A stretch of 64,000 bases of DNA from Spirosoma sp. 48-14 (GTDB lineage: Bacteria; Bacteroidota; Bacteroidia; Cytophagales; Spirosomataceae), in assembly GCF_001898575.1 (NCBI RefSeq), contig NZ_MKUD01000009.1, forward strand, positions 1 through 64,000, read 5' to 3'. Below the pieces are notes generated by a model that saw only the letters and a list, made by a program, of their open reading frames with translations, made no database searches and was not told the origin of the DNA. Position numbers and translations under genes: made by a program. How positions within the stretch are numbered: position 1 is the stretch's first letter; each line of letters begins with the position of its first letter. This document shows positions 53,941 through 63,218 of this stretch, one piece after another.

Positions 53941-56373
53941 CTAATTTCCGCTCTGTACATCATCGTTCCGAATACCTCGTTTGTTCTTTTTAATCGACTC
54001 TCTGAGCTTCCCGAATTTGTAGTTCAGACTCATGGTAAATGACCGGAAGTAGTCCCAGCGAAAACTGGTTTGCTGAAAATCGGGGCCGGAGGTAGTGCTC
54101 AGATTTTCACGGTATTTTCGAAACGGATTGTGTATGGAACCGCTAACAGAAAGTTTGTCTTTGACCAGGTCTTTATTAATACTAAACGACGAACTTATTA
54201 TTCGATTAGTAGCTCCTTGCAGATTAATGCCTGGTCCATTTGGCTGTAAATTAGCCGTCAGCCGCCAGTCTTTGGGTAGCTTATAACTGGTCGACAGCGA
54301 GGCTTGATACATGAACCCTTCATTTTTAATCAATACGCCATTTACTACGCCCTGTACTATGCCATAGGCAACCCGACTGTTTATACTCATGTTCCACCGC
54401 TTGGTAATGGGTAGGTTGACGTTCACGAATAGGCTTGGAAGCTTTGCTGTACCCGTGTTACCGTACGATGTACGCGTAATATTGGTTGTAGAATCATACA
54501 CGGAAACCGGAAAGATCAAATCCCGAAAAAACGTAAATCCTAGTCCTGTATTCAGTTGAATTTTGCCTGACCCACTAAACGTCAACTGAATATCATTGAC
54601 AAGGGCAGGTCGGAGATCAGGATTACCCGTTCGTTCGAAATTCGGGTTGGAGCGATCCACAAAGGGATTTAATTGATAAATGCCCGGCCGCTGAATCCGC
54701 TGTGTATAACTCAGAATCAGCCCGCTATTGTTCCTGAATTTTCGGTTTATCGATACAGAAGGAATCAGATTTATGTAGGTTCGTTTCACTCTGGAATCGA
54801 CCGACATAAAATCGGCATCAATAACGGTTTGCTCTATACGCATACCTGCTTTTATGCCCCAGTTTTTTAGTGCATACTGATAGGTGGTGTAGGCTCCAAA
54901 CACATTTTGGGTGTTCCTGAAGCGGTTACTGATGCCGGGTAGAATGCTATACTGGCCTGTGATGGAATCAACGACTGCATATTGAAAATCACTTTTATTA
55001 GCCCGTAAGATACCCTTCAACCCTGCCTCGATCTGGTGTTTTTTAACGGGATGAACATAATCAACCTGAAAGGTTTGCTCGGCAAAACGCTGGTCGTTTA
55101 CCTGCCGATAATCAGGCATGATATAGTTCAGTCGATCGCTGATGTGTAAATCAGCGTTCTGCTGGCTACCGTACGATAGATAGCGGTACGAAAATGTCAG
55201 CAAGCGGTTTTTATCGGCCCGAAAGCCCCGCTGATAATTCACGGATGCATCTACGCCATTGCCGTTCCCAGTGTTGTTATTTTCCAACTTATATCCCTGA
55301 AACCGAACGTCTGAGTTCATCAGCGAACTGGTCTGTATCGTGTACCCTTCCGAGCGATTGCCATTCAGGTTAAACTGGGCCGAGATCAGGTCCAGCGAAT
55401 CCAGCTCATAACTCATCTCATAGCCCAGATAAGCTGTTCGGTTCTTCGATTCGGTAGTGCCTTCCTGCAACAGCGTAGTGGGTTGCAGCCCGGTAGCCAG
55501 TCGCTGAATACCACCACGAACAGGAAGATTCGTATACAGATTGGCCCCACCAAACGCCGAAATACCAAATTTACCCAGCTTAGCCGACACCGATCCACCC
55601 AGACCAGGCCCTCCATTGGGAAAACGCTCGTTGATATTGACGGAGCCATTGTAGCCATTATCCAGCTTTTTCGCCGTGATAATGTTAATGATTCCCGCCA
55701 GCCCTTCTGCATCGTATTTGGCGGGGGGCGATGTAATCACCTCAATTCGCTCAATAGACGAAGCGGGCATAGTCCGAAGAATATCCTTGTAGCTTCGTTC
55801 CATCATACTCGACGGCTTGCCATTGATCAGGATTTTGAAATCGCTGTTGCCTTTCAGCAGGATGTTATTATCCGCATCCAGCGAAAGCAGTGGCACTTTT
55901 CGCATCATTTCCAGCACATTAACCACTTTACTTTCGGGATCAGCCTGAAGGTCGTAGGTAATACGGTCGATCTCCTGCTTTACAATCTGTTTTGTACCCG
56001 TAACAACCACTTCCTGTAAGCCAACCATGGCTGAGCCCAGCGGCACCATACCCAGGTCTATTGTCTTGTGAAGCGAATCGGTCAGGTTAATGGCCATTCG
56101 TTTCGTCGTATACCCTACGCCTACCATAGCCAGGGAATAATGTCCAGCTTCCAGACCGACAAACGAAAATGAGCCGTCCTCTTTAGAGTAATCGACTTTC
56201 AGAACGGTATTTGGCGCTTTTAGTAAGTTGACGGTTATGAATGTCATCACCTTATGAGTTACCGAATCCGCAATGATTCCACGAACCGAATAGGCTTCGG
56301 ATTGTTTCTGGGCAATACCTATGTGGTAGCACAATAGGAGTATCAATAGCACTAGTGCGTTGAGAATTTTCAT
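53941..56373 (-). CDS. TonB-dependent-receptor-like outer-membrane protein (OMP_b-brl_3 type)
   Basis: An 810-residue outer-membrane protein. A signal peptide (MKILNALVLLILLLCYHIGIAQ) is followed by a carboxypeptidase-regulatory-like domain (about 28-110, YSVRGIIADS and GSFSFVGLEAGHYSLAMVG), a plug domain (VVVTGTKQIVKQEIDRITYDL, then SSIERIEVITSPPAKYDAEGLAGIINI) and a large barrel matching the outer-membrane beta-barrel family PF14905 (NPFVDRSNPNFERTGNPDLRPA, IQRPGIYQLN). The ligand is unknown; in this family many members respond to stress or metals rather than sugars, and no SusD partner is near. It appears to be a single-gene unit, convergent with the MFS gene. Confidence 0.88.
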   Translation of the reverse strand: MKILNALVLLILLLCYHIGIAQKQSEAYSVRGIIADSVTHKVMTFITVNLLKAPNTVLKVDYSKEDGSFSFVGLEAGHYSLAMVGVGYTTKRMAINLTDSLHKTIDLGMVPLGSAMVGLQEVVVTGTKQIVKQEIDRITYDLQADPESKVVNVLEMMRKVPLLSLDADNNILLKGNSDFKILINGKPSSMMERSYKDILRTMPASSIERIEVITSPPAKYDAEGLAGIINIITAKKLDNGYNGSVNINERFPNGGPGLGGSVSAKLGKFGISAFGGANLYTNLPVRGGIQRLATGLQPTTLLQEGTTESKNRTAYLGYEMSYELDSLDLISAQFNLNGNRSEGYTIQTSSLMNSDVRFQGYKLENNNTGNGNGVDASVNYQRGFRADKNRLLTFSYRYLSYGSQQNADLHISDRLNYIMPDYRQVNDQRFAEQTFQVDYVHPVKKHQIEAGLKGILRANKSDFQYAVVDSITGQYSILPGISNRFRNTQNVFGAYTTYQYALKNWGIKAGMRIEQTVIDADFMSVDSRVKRTYINLIPSVSINRKFRNNSGLILSYTQRIQRPGIYQLNPFVDRSNPNFERTGNPDLRPALVNDIQLTFSGSGKIQLNTGLGFTFFRDLIFPVSVYDSTTNITRTSYGNTGTAKLPSLFVNVNLPITKRWNMSINSRVAYGIVQGVVNGVLIKNEGFMYQASLSTSYKLPKDWRLTANLQPNGPGINLQGATNRIISSSFSINKDLVKDKLSVSGSIHNPFRKYRENLSTTSGPDFQQTSFRWDYFRSFTMSLNYKFGKLRESIKKNKRGIRNDDVQSGN

Positions 56374-56548
56374 AGATGTACTGGCTAATCGATTTGGACA
56401 GGCAAAGCGATTCCGATAAGAGATTCAGGCTCTTTTAGCGAAATCACAGGAATGGAACCGGAGTAGTTGTGCTAATAGCAATCAGGCGCTGTCGGCAGAG
56501 AGCAGGGCTACTAGCAATGAAAAACCAAGAGAGGGAAAGCGAGAGGAG

Positions 56549-56893
56549 TTACTTATTCTTCGACAGCCGTTGCTCAATCACGAAGTTGAGAATCAGGCTA
56601 AGGCCACCGAATAAAAATACCATCGACAGAAAGGATGTGACGCTGCCAACTCCATAATACTCGTGAAGTACATTGCCCACGATCATGCCTATGGCAATTC
56701 CGACGAATAGCATCCCAAATTTCAGCGTAGGTGAAATTGAGTTGTTGCCCGAAAATATGGATGCATCGACGCCCCGCTCAATCATCGCCATTCGTTCGCG
56801 GGAGCGCGTCATCAGGAATACGTATACGATTCCGAAAATACCCGCAAATGCGCCAAGAGATATAAGAATATGTTTAATGTCGTCGCCATCCAT
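56549..56893 (-). CDS. DUF6249 membrane protein
   Basis: A 114-residue membrane protein with three hydrophobic segments (about 9-27, 56-75 and 85-104). The block RSRERMAMIERGVDASIF between the first and second segments is typical of the DUF6249 family. It is divergent from an ECF sigma gene over 157 bases, a pairing that I recall from other Bacteroidota. Function unknown; a membrane partner of the sigma system is possible. It lacks any catalytic motif. Confidence 0.78.
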   Translation of the reverse strand: MDGDDIKHILISLGAFAGIFGIVYVFLMTRSRERMAMIERGVDASIFSGNNSISPTLKFGMLFVGIAIGMIVGNVLHEYYGVGSVTSFLSMVFLFGGLSLILNFVIEQRLSKNK

Positions 56894-56959
56894 AAGGTTA
56901 TTCGTTTATTGTTTCTTACTAATTGATTTCGCTGCATATGACCGTCGAAATAGAAATGG

Positions 56960-57018
56960 GGTTACAGTTATTCGCAAAAAAATTATCCCTAAAAATAAAA
57001 TAGTCTTTTGCTGTAACC
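56960..57018. promoter_or_regulatory. Operator-like repeats between DUF6249 and sigma genes
   Basis: GGTTACAG at 56960-56967 pairs with CTGTAACC at 57011-57018. Between them TTATCCCTAAA at 56983-56993 is the reverse complement of TTTAGGGATAA found at 57707-57717 before the two-TM protein gene. Shared motifs on both sides of the sigma gene suggest a control site. Confidence 0.45.
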
Positions 57019-57050
57019 TCCTTTTAAAAACGCAGGTCTAATCGGGCAAC

Positions 57051-57638
57051 GTGTGCGAACAGATTTCCCAACAAACCAAGCGGCTCGTGAAGCAACCGGA
57101 CGATCAGGTCTATATCGACAAAGTCAAACAGGGCGACTCGGCTTCTTTTGCGTTTCTTGTGGATCGATACAAGCATATGGCCTACACGATTGCGCTACGC
57201 ATCATGCGAAATGCTGAAGACGCCGAAGACGCAGCCCAGGAAGGTTTCGTAAAAGCGTATCAGCAACTTCACCGATTTGAAGGTAAATCGAAGTTCTCTA
57301 CCTGGCTTTACACGATTGTATATCGGGTGGCTATTACTAAATTGGAGCAACAGCGGGTCGCCACGGTTCCGATCCAAGAAGAACTAACTGAAACCTATAG
57401 CAATTCGTATCAAACCAATCAATTGGAGAGCCTTCAGGTATCGGATCAGCAGAAATACATCAAGGATGCGATTGAACGGCTACCTGCAACAGAAGGGTTA
57501 TTGATCACGTTGTATTACCTGGATGAAAAGTCCATCCGGGAGATCGAAGAGATTACCGGCCTATCGGAATCCAATATCAAGGTGAAATTATTCCGGGCCA
57601 GAAAAGTATTGGAAGAGCAGTTACGTTTTTTATTGTAA
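57051..57638 (+). CDS. ECF sigma factor
   Basis: A 195-residue ECF sigma factor with a GTG start at 57051; no better start lies before region 2. Region 2 has FAFLVDRYKHMAYTIALRIM, AEDAAQEGFVKAYQQLHRFEG and FSTWLYTIVYRVA. Region 4 has LPATEGLLITLYYLDEKSIREIEEITGLSESNIKVKLFRARKVLEEQL. It is divergent from the DUF6249 gene and is followed by a two-TM protein 116 bases on. That protein has no known anti-sigma domain but a fitting layout. Confidence 0.92.
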   Translation: MCEQISQQTKRLVKQPDDQVYIDKVKQGDSASFAFLVDRYKHMAYTIALRIMRNAEDAEDAAQEGFVKAYQQLHRFEGKSKFSTWLYTIVYRVAITKLEQQRVATVPIQEELTETYSNSYQTNQLESLQVSDQQKYIKDAIERLPATEGLLITLYYLDEKSIREIEEITGLSESNIKVKLFRARKVLEEQLRFLL

Positions 57639-57697
57639 AGTACTACAATGCGTTTTACCCATAAAGTGAGCTTTGCCTGGGTTTGTGCCAGGTCCTC

Positions 57698-57717
57698 TTT
57701 AGGGAATTTAGGGATAA
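57698..57717 (+). promoter_or_regulatory. Tandem TTTAGGGA motif before the two-TM protein gene
   Basis: TTTAGGGA occurs twice, at 57698-57705 and 57707-57714, 9 bases apart, and the second extends to TTTAGGGATAA. The same 11-base word occurs inverted at 56983-56993. It could be the target of the adjacent sigma factor or of a regulator. Confidence 0.4.
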
Positions 57718-57754
57718 AACGAGCTGGGAATGAATCTGAAGAGTCCGTTAAGCT

Positions 57755-58243
57755 ATGGAGAACGAAAACGAAGATAATTTCAGAAAGCTAATTCAAAAAG
57801 CACAGCCAGAGAAGCCGGGAGCTGCCTTTACCAATGCTATTATGCAACGGGTACAGGCAGCATCGGAGTTGGACTCGGCCAAAGAAGCAGCCCTGATTCA
57901 GCTCCTGCAATCGCATACCCTTGTCGAGACCCCATCAGCCAATTTCAGCCGTCGGGTAATGAATCAGCTTACGGTTCGGCAATCCAAACCGTTAGAGCCG
58001 ATCATCAGTACACGGGTTTGGTATATGATTGCGGCATCGCTGCTGTGCGTTGTTGTTTCTTGCCTACTCCTACTCTCTTCCGGGTCATCACAACCTACCT
58101 CTTCTGGACTGGATCAGCTTCTATCAGGCTTTGATGGGACACTCAACGCCCTTCCAATTCAATACGCTCTAACCATTTTTGCGGTGAGTGTTCTGATGGT
58201 AACCGATTATATCTTACGGCAGAACCGACGTGTACGCGTCTGA
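57755..58243 (+). CDS. Two-TM protein next to ECF sigma, candidate anti-sigma
   Basis: A 162-residue protein with a soluble N-terminal half (about 1-85) and two membrane segments (about 91-110 and 133-151). The soluble half has two similar blocks, PGAAFTNAIMQRVQAA and PSANFSRRVMNQLTVR, that may be a repeat. The layout, cytoplasmic part then membrane, fits an anti-sigma factor of the sigma gene upstream, though no zinc motif is present. Its last codons and stop lie in the arm of an inverted repeat. Function is not proven. Confidence 0.65.
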   Translation: MENENEDNFRKLIQKAQPEKPGAAFTNAIMQRVQAASELDSAKEAALIQLLQSHTLVETPSANFSRRVMNQLTVRQSKPLEPIISTRVWYMIAASLLCVVVSCLLLLSSGSSQPTSSGLDQLLSGFDGTLNALPIQYALTIFAVSVLMVTDYILRQNRRVRV

Positions 58244-58277
58244 TTATCTGAAAGAGTCAGACACGTACACGTCGGTT
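58223..58277. terminator. Long hairpin containing the stop codon, between convergent genes
   Basis: The 21-base arm 58223-58243 pairs with 58257-58277 with one mismatch. The arm starts with AACCGACGTGTACG and contains the stop codon of the two-TM protein. It lies between convergent genes and is probably a two-way terminator. Confidence 0.75.
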
Positions 58278-58291
58278 CCATACGCAACCGC

Positions 58292-59881
58292 TTATTTTTC
58301 GTAGCCCGGCCCCATCAATAACTGCCCCGGACGCTGGCCATTGTGTTTTCCATTTTCAACAACCGGCAATCCATTGACCAACACATAGGCAATTCCGGTC
58401 GTGTATGCATGAGGCTTGTCGTAGGTTGCCAGATCGGATACGGTTTTCTCATCGAAAACCACAATATCAGCAGCATAGCCGGGTCGTAATAATCCACGGT
58501 CGGCCAAATGAAAACGTTGGGCAGGGAGTGAGGTCATCCGGCGAATAGCCTCTTCCAGCGGAATAATGTGTCGCTCACGCACGTAACGGCCCAGCACACG
58601 GGCGTTGGTTCCATAGGCACGCGGGTGCGGCATACCCGAACCAAATTTGGCAACCCCAGCATCCGATGCGATCATGGTATTGGGATAGCGCAGGATATTC
58701 TCCACATCCGTTTCCGACATGGTATGGTAAATCATCTGAATACGCTTCAGGTCGGCTTTTTCCATTAATTCCAGAATCAGATCGGCCTCTGTTTCAGGGT
58801 TGTTTTTACGGCCCAGCTTCTGGTTGATGGCACTAATGCTCATACCATTGAAGGTCGTGTCGGGTTTATAGCTGGCCACAACGGCGTATTCGTAATTTTT
58901 GCGAAGGTTCTTCGATAGTGTTTCCAGCATTTCGGCCCGGATTCTCGAGCGGGTAGCCGGATCATGAAATCGAACCAGCACCGCCGAATCTCCATCGGCC
59001 AACGCCCAGGTTGGTAAAATACTTTCTAACGACGTACTAGATGCGGTATAAGGATACTGATCAACGGTTACGTCGAGTCCTTCGCGACGGGCAGCGGCCA
59101 CCAGTTCAACGGTTTCGGTGCTTTTTCCCCATAGGGGCTTACTAGCTACTTTGAAGTGCGAAATTTCGACCGGGATACGCGCTTCCCGACTAATCTGAAT
59201 GGCTTCTTCAACAGCCTGTTTTACGTTCTGTCCCTCGTTGCGAATGTGCGATGCATATACACCGCCATACTTCGAAGCAACTTTGGCCAGGTTAACCACT
59301 TCGGGCGTACGGGCATAGGTGCCGGGCGTATAAATCAATCCGGTCGAAATGCCTACGGCCCCGTCTTTCATGGCCTGCTCAACTAGAGCCTCCATAGTGG
59401 CCTGTTCTTTGGCAGTTGGTTCACGGAACGCCATTTTCATAACTTTCATCCGAACCGAATTATGACCGATCAACGACCCAACGTTTATTGACATGCCTTG
59501 CATCCGAAGCGTATCGAAATAGGTTCGCAGATTGGCGCTTGACCCACCACAATTGCCCGTAATGACCGTTGTTACACCATCGTGGATAAAGTTAGGGGCA
59601 CCCGGTTGCGCTTCCAGACTGCCTTCTACGTGTGCGTGCACGTCGATAAAGCCTGGAGAAACTATAAGTCCTGTGGCATCGATCGTTCGTTTGGCATCCG
59701 AAGATGCGATGGGGCCAATCCGAACGACACGACCATTTTGAACAGCTACATCAGCATATACCCAGGGATTGCCCGTACCATCGACCACCCGGCCATTTTT
59801 GATAACAAGATCATACGGCTGGGCATTGACCAAACAGGTTGAAAACAGGAAGAAAATGAGAGAAAGATAACGGTGCTTCAT
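58292..59881 (-). CDS. D-aminoacylase-type amidohydrolase
   Basis: A 529-residue exported metal hydrolase (signal MKHRYLSLIFFLFSTCLVNAQ). A small beta domain at both ends (DLVIKNGRVVDGTGNPW at the start, PGYAADIVVFDEKTV near the end) flanks a TIM-barrel. Metal ligands are visible in IDVHAHVEG (HxH), VEISHFK and ASDAGVAKFGSG, with GVTTVITGNCGGS carrying the bridging residue, as in N-acyl-D-amino-acid deacylases. It may free D-amino acids from cell wall or diet-derived N-acyl compounds, but specificity cannot be read. It is probably monocistronic. Confidence 0.88.
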   Translation of the reverse strand: MKHRYLSLIFFLFSTCLVNAQPYDLVIKNGRVVDGTGNPWVYADVAVQNGRVVRIGPIASSDAKRTIDATGLIVSPGFIDVHAHVEGSLEAQPGAPNFIHDGVTTVITGNCGGSSANLRTYFDTLRMQGMSINVGSLIGHNSVRMKVMKMAFREPTAKEQATMEALVEQAMKDGAVGISTGLIYTPGTYARTPEVVNLAKVASKYGGVYASHIRNEGQNVKQAVEEAIQISREARIPVEISHFKVASKPLWGKSTETVELVAAARREGLDVTVDQYPYTASSTSLESILPTWALADGDSAVLVRFHDPATRSRIRAEMLETLSKNLRKNYEYAVVASYKPDTTFNGMSISAINQKLGRKNNPETEADLILELMEKADLKRIQMIYHTMSETDVENILRYPNTMIASDAGVAKFGSGMPHPRAYGTNARVLGRYVRERHIIPLEEAIRRMTSLPAQRFHLADRGLLRPGYAADIVVFDEKTVSDLATYDKPHAYTTGIAYVLVNGLPVVENGKHNGQRPGQLLMGPGYEK

Positions 59882-59980
59882 CAGGTTGCAGAGGAGATAA
59901 AAAACAGGAAATCAGGTATCAATATGATCGATTTCGCTGTTAAAATCAACTCCTCTGCAACATAAAAATCCGTGTTCTAT

Positions 59981-60472
59981 TTATTGTTCATCGGCACTTG
60001 GCCCGTAGCTACCCGGGATAGGAATATCGAGCAGCCGGAGATAAACGCCCAACTGCGCCCTATGATGCACAATCTGGCAGAGTGTCGTTCGTACCACTTC
60101 ATGCTTCGGTTCTACAAAATAGATTTGTTCTCCATTCCGTAGCGTCCAGGGTTGATTCAAAACGGCTTCATTCTCCGGTACTAATTGCGACTTTCCATCA
60201 GCTAAACACGTTTCGGCATAGGTCATCAGCTCAGCGGTATTGGCAATAAAGTCTTCGGCATACGGATTTTTGGTAAAATCCAGTCCGTCGGTTGTTAACG
60301 CCATGGTTATCCAGGTGGGCAGATTGGCAATGTGTGTGGCTAATTGCCGGACTGTCATACTCTTCTGGTGAGGTTTCCAATCGTATTTGTCGTCAGGGAT
60401 TCGCTGGAGCATTTTACGGGTAGTTTGGGTTTCCTGCTCTAGCTCTTTCAAGAAAATGGGAATCAGTTCCAT
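59981..60472 (-). CDS. DinB family protein
   Basis: A 163-residue four-helix protein of the DinB/YfiT metal-dependent superfamily. Three histidines suited to a metal site are visible: one in VRQLATHIANLP (near 47) and the pair in LCQIVHHRAQLGVYLRLLDI (near 136-140). It starts with FLKELEQETQTTRKMLQRIPDDKYDWKPHQKS, the usual first helix and substrate-loop pattern. The family often acts in thiol transfer (bacillithiol or mycothiol related), but the substrate here is unknown. Confidence 0.85.
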   Translation of the reverse strand: MELIPIFLKELEQETQTTRKMLQRIPDDKYDWKPHQKSMTVRQLATHIANLPTWITMALTTDGLDFTKNPYAEDFIANTAELMTYAETCLADGKSQLVPENEAVLNQPWTLRNGEQIYFVEPKHEVVRTTLCQIVHHRAQLGVYLRLLDIPIPGSYGPSADEQ

Positions 60473-60615
60473 AAGATTTGTCGTTGGTTTATTGACAATA
60501 CAAAGATCGTCGGCCCCTGTGACAGCCCTATGTCAGTAGTGTTTTGCTCATTTTCACTTACTTTGCAGAAGGTATTTTACTACCTAAACCACTCGCTACT
60601 TTACTGGCTGCCCCA

Positions 60616-62568
60616 ATGAAACTAAGTCTGTTTTTGCTGCTTTTGGGCATCACCTCCATCGGTTTTCCTCAATCGACAAAGCCTATTTTCCCAAAGCCGT
60701 TAAGCCCGCGCCTGGCGAATTACCAGATCGATGTGCATCTCGATCCAGCCACAAAGAAGTTGACTGGCCGCGAAACGCTCACCTGGCGTAACCCCTCAAA
60801 CGATGTTATTCGTGACTTGCAATTCCACCTGTACCTCAATGCCTTTCGGAATGAGCAATCGTCGTTTATGCGTGAATCGGGAGGCCAGTTGCGTGGAGAC
60901 CAGATGGACCGGAATGCCAAAGAAAATCCATACGGCTGGATAGATGTCGTATCGATGAAAGCCCGGAATCCAACAGCCAATACAACCGAAGCGCTGGCCT
61001 ATGAATTTATTCAGCCCGACGACCGGAACCGCGACGATCATACGGTGATCCGAGTGCCACTGAGCAAACCCGTCGGGCCGGGCGAAACGATCGTTTTAGA
61101 CATCGCCTTTCAGGCGAAACTGCCAAAAATCTTTGCCCGTACGGGTTTTAGCCGCGACTTCTTTCTGGTAGGCCAGTGGTTTCCGAAAATTGGCGTGTAT
61201 GAACCGACAGGAACACGCTATGCCAAAGTTGGCCAGTGGAATTGCCATCAGTTTCACGCCCACTCGGAATTCTACGCCGACTATGGCGTTTATGATGTGA
61301 ACATCACTACCCCTAAAGACTATTGGGTTAGTGCTACAGGCTTGTTTCAGTCTGAGAAAATGCACCAGAATGGGACCAAAACCATCCTCTATCATGCTGA
61401 AGACGTAGTTGATTTTGCCTGGACAGCTTCGCCCCATTTTAAGGTGATCAACGATGCCTGGAAACGACCATCGGGCGGGGAGGTCAGTATTGAGTTAATC
61501 ATGCAGCCCGAACACCTGCATCAGGCTAAACGCCACCTGGACGCAGCCAAAACCGCGCTGGCCTATTTCGATAAACATCTGGGAAAATACCCGTTTCCTA
61601 ACCTGACCATTGTTGATCCCCCGCTCCATGCCAGTGGTTCGGCTGGGATGGAATACCCCACATTGATTACGGCCGGGACCGCCTGGTTCGTACCCGACGC
61701 GGCCCGTATTCCAGAAGGCGTAACCGTTCATGAATTTGGTCACCAGTATTTTATGCAACTTTTGGCGACCAACGAATTTGAAGAAGCCTGGCTCGATGAG
61801 GGATTTAATCAATATTACGAGGGTCGAATCATGGACGAAACCTACGGTCCACACTCCTCGCAGTTGGATTTATTTGGTTTTCGAACGGGCGATCTGGAAG
61901 AGTCACGTAGTAATTATGTTCATCAGGACAACCCGGCACTAGGTTCTTCGTTTGGCAATACCTGGCAACTACCGCCAGGGCAATATGGTGTGCTGACCTA
62001 TTCAAAAACAGCTACCTGGATGCGCACCCTGGAAGGGCTGGTTGGTCGGCTGGTGATGGACGAAATCATGCAAACATATTTCAATCGCTGGCAATTTAAA
62101 CACCCCAACGGCCAGAATTTCATCGACATTGTTAACGAAATCGTTCCAAAACGACTGGGCAGCAAGTACGGCCCTGATATGAACTGGTTTTTCAATGAAG
62201 CCCTGTACGGCGATAACGTAGTCGACTACCAGTTGCTTGGCATCAAAAACAAAGGCAATCAGTCCGTTATAACCGTCCAGCGAAACAATGATGGAAAAAT
62301 ACCCGTCGATATTCTGGTGCATTTCGAGAATGGGAAAGAGTTGATGCTCTTCTGGAACGGGCAGGCCAGACAACGGCAGTTTACAGTATCGGAAGGCTCA
62401 AACGTTGCCTGGGCCACTGTTGATCCGAAGCAAAAGGTTTACATGGACATTAATCTGAACAACAACAGCTTAACTTTGAACCCATCCAAAACACCTGCTG
62501 CTAAATTTGCCACCAAATTTTTATTCTGGCTCGAAAACTGGATGCAGTGGCTGGCCTGGCTGGCATAA
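60616..62568 (+). CDS. M1 family zinc aminopeptidase
   Basis: Read from the ATG at 60616 (650 residues), where a signal peptide (MKLSLFLLLLGITSIGFPQ) starts; the frame is open to a TTG at 60544 but without a signal. The N-terminal beta domain is followed by the gluzincin core: GMEYPTLI stands for GAMEN, and HEFGH at 372-376 with Glu395 forms the HExxH(18)E zinc site. It should remove N-terminal residues from peptides in the periplasm. A hydrophobic C-terminal end (FLFWLENWMQWLAWLA) is odd and may associate with the membrane. It is followed by nuoC after 82 bases, without a clear terminator. Confidence 0.93.
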   Translation: MKLSLFLLLLGITSIGFPQSTKPIFPKPLSPRLANYQIDVHLDPATKKLTGRETLTWRNPSNDVIRDLQFHLYLNAFRNEQSSFMRESGGQLRGDQMDRNAKENPYGWIDVVSMKARNPTANTTEALAYEFIQPDDRNRDDHTVIRVPLSKPVGPGETIVLDIAFQAKLPKIFARTGFSRDFFLVGQWFPKIGVYEPTGTRYAKVGQWNCHQFHAHSEFYADYGVYDVNITTPKDYWVSATGLFQSEKMHQNGTKTILYHAEDVVDFAWTASPHFKVINDAWKRPSGGEVSIELIMQPEHLHQAKRHLDAAKTALAYFDKHLGKYPFPNLTIVDPPLHASGSAGMEYPTLITAGTAWFVPDAARIPEGVTVHEFGHQYFMQLLATNEFEEAWLDEGFNQYYEGRIMDETYGPHSSQLDLFGFRTGDLEESRSNYVHQDNPALGSSFGNTWQLPPGQYGVLTYSKTATWMRTLEGLVGRLVMDEIMQTYFNRWQFKHPNGQNFIDIVNEIVPKRLGSKYGPDMNWFFNEALYGDNVVDYQLLGIKNKGNQSVITVQRNNDGKIPVDILVHFENGKELMLFWNGQARQRQFTVSEGSNVAWATVDPKQKVYMDINLNNNSLTLNPSKTPAAKFATKFLFWLENWMQWLAWLA

Positions 62569-62650
62569 GCATTTCCCACTTTTTTGTATCTTTCGATACG
62601 CAAATTGAATACGTTTACACGTATTCCGCATTTCGAATCTAAATTAATAC

Positions 62651-63142
62651 ATGACTTTCCTCGAAATCACAGACTTACTTAACAACCAGTTTAGTTCTGA
62701 TTTTCAGACTAATACCCAAAACCCACAACCGTACCTTACAATTCCGGCCAATCAACTGACCAACGTTTGTCAGTTTCTCCGTGACGATGACCGGTTGTTT
62801 TTCGACCTGCTGGCTTGTGTAACGGGTATCGACAACGGCGTTGAAGCCAATACGATGGAAGTTATCTACAACCTGACTTCGATCCCGTATGCGCATGATC
62901 TGATGCTGAAAGTGATCGTACCCCGCAACACCCATTCATCGAAACTTCCGTCGGTACCGAGTGTATCCCATATCTGGCGAACGGCTGATTGGCACGAACG
63001 CGAAACTTTTGACCTTGTCGGTATTCAGTTCGAAAACCACCCTGATCTTCGTCGGATTCTCCTGCCAACCGATTGGGAAGGCCATCCGTTACGCACTGAT
63101 TATGAGGAGCAGGAGCAGTATCACGGTATCAAAACCAAGTAA
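62651..63142 (+). CDS. nuoC: NADH-quinone oxidoreductase subunit C
   Basis: A 163-residue subunit of the 30-kDa family of complex I. The signature is split over DWHERETFDLVGIQFENHPDLRRILLPTDWEGHPLRTDYE, where the ERE...D(L/M)(L/V/F)GI and RRIL.P.DW.GHPLR.DY blocks are complete. It sits in the peripheral arm and links NuoB and NuoD. The other nuo genes do not follow in this window, where a secreted protein comes next instead; so nuoC may be detached from the main nuo cluster or the cluster lies upstream elsewhere. Confidence 0.93.
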   Translation: MTFLEITDLLNNQFSSDFQTNTQNPQPYLTIPANQLTNVCQFLRDDDRLFFDLLACVTGIDNGVEANTMEVIYNLTSIPYAHDLMLKVIVPRNTHSSKLPSVPSVSHIWRTADWHERETFDLVGIQFENHPDLRRILLPTDWEGHPLRTDYEEQEQYHGIKTK

Positions 63143-63218
63143 ATACCAGCGCTTTTTTCGTTCTTTACTGACTGTTTAGCCATTTCACTGGTTATTGCTT
63201 TATCTGTTCTTCAAAGCA

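Noticed and set aside
53673..53993. Open frame of 106 codons in the gap before the outer-membrane receptor
   Set aside because: It runs through the hairpin cluster and into the 3' end of the opposite gene, has Cys-rich and irregular composition and no family resemblance; it is a by-product of the repeats.
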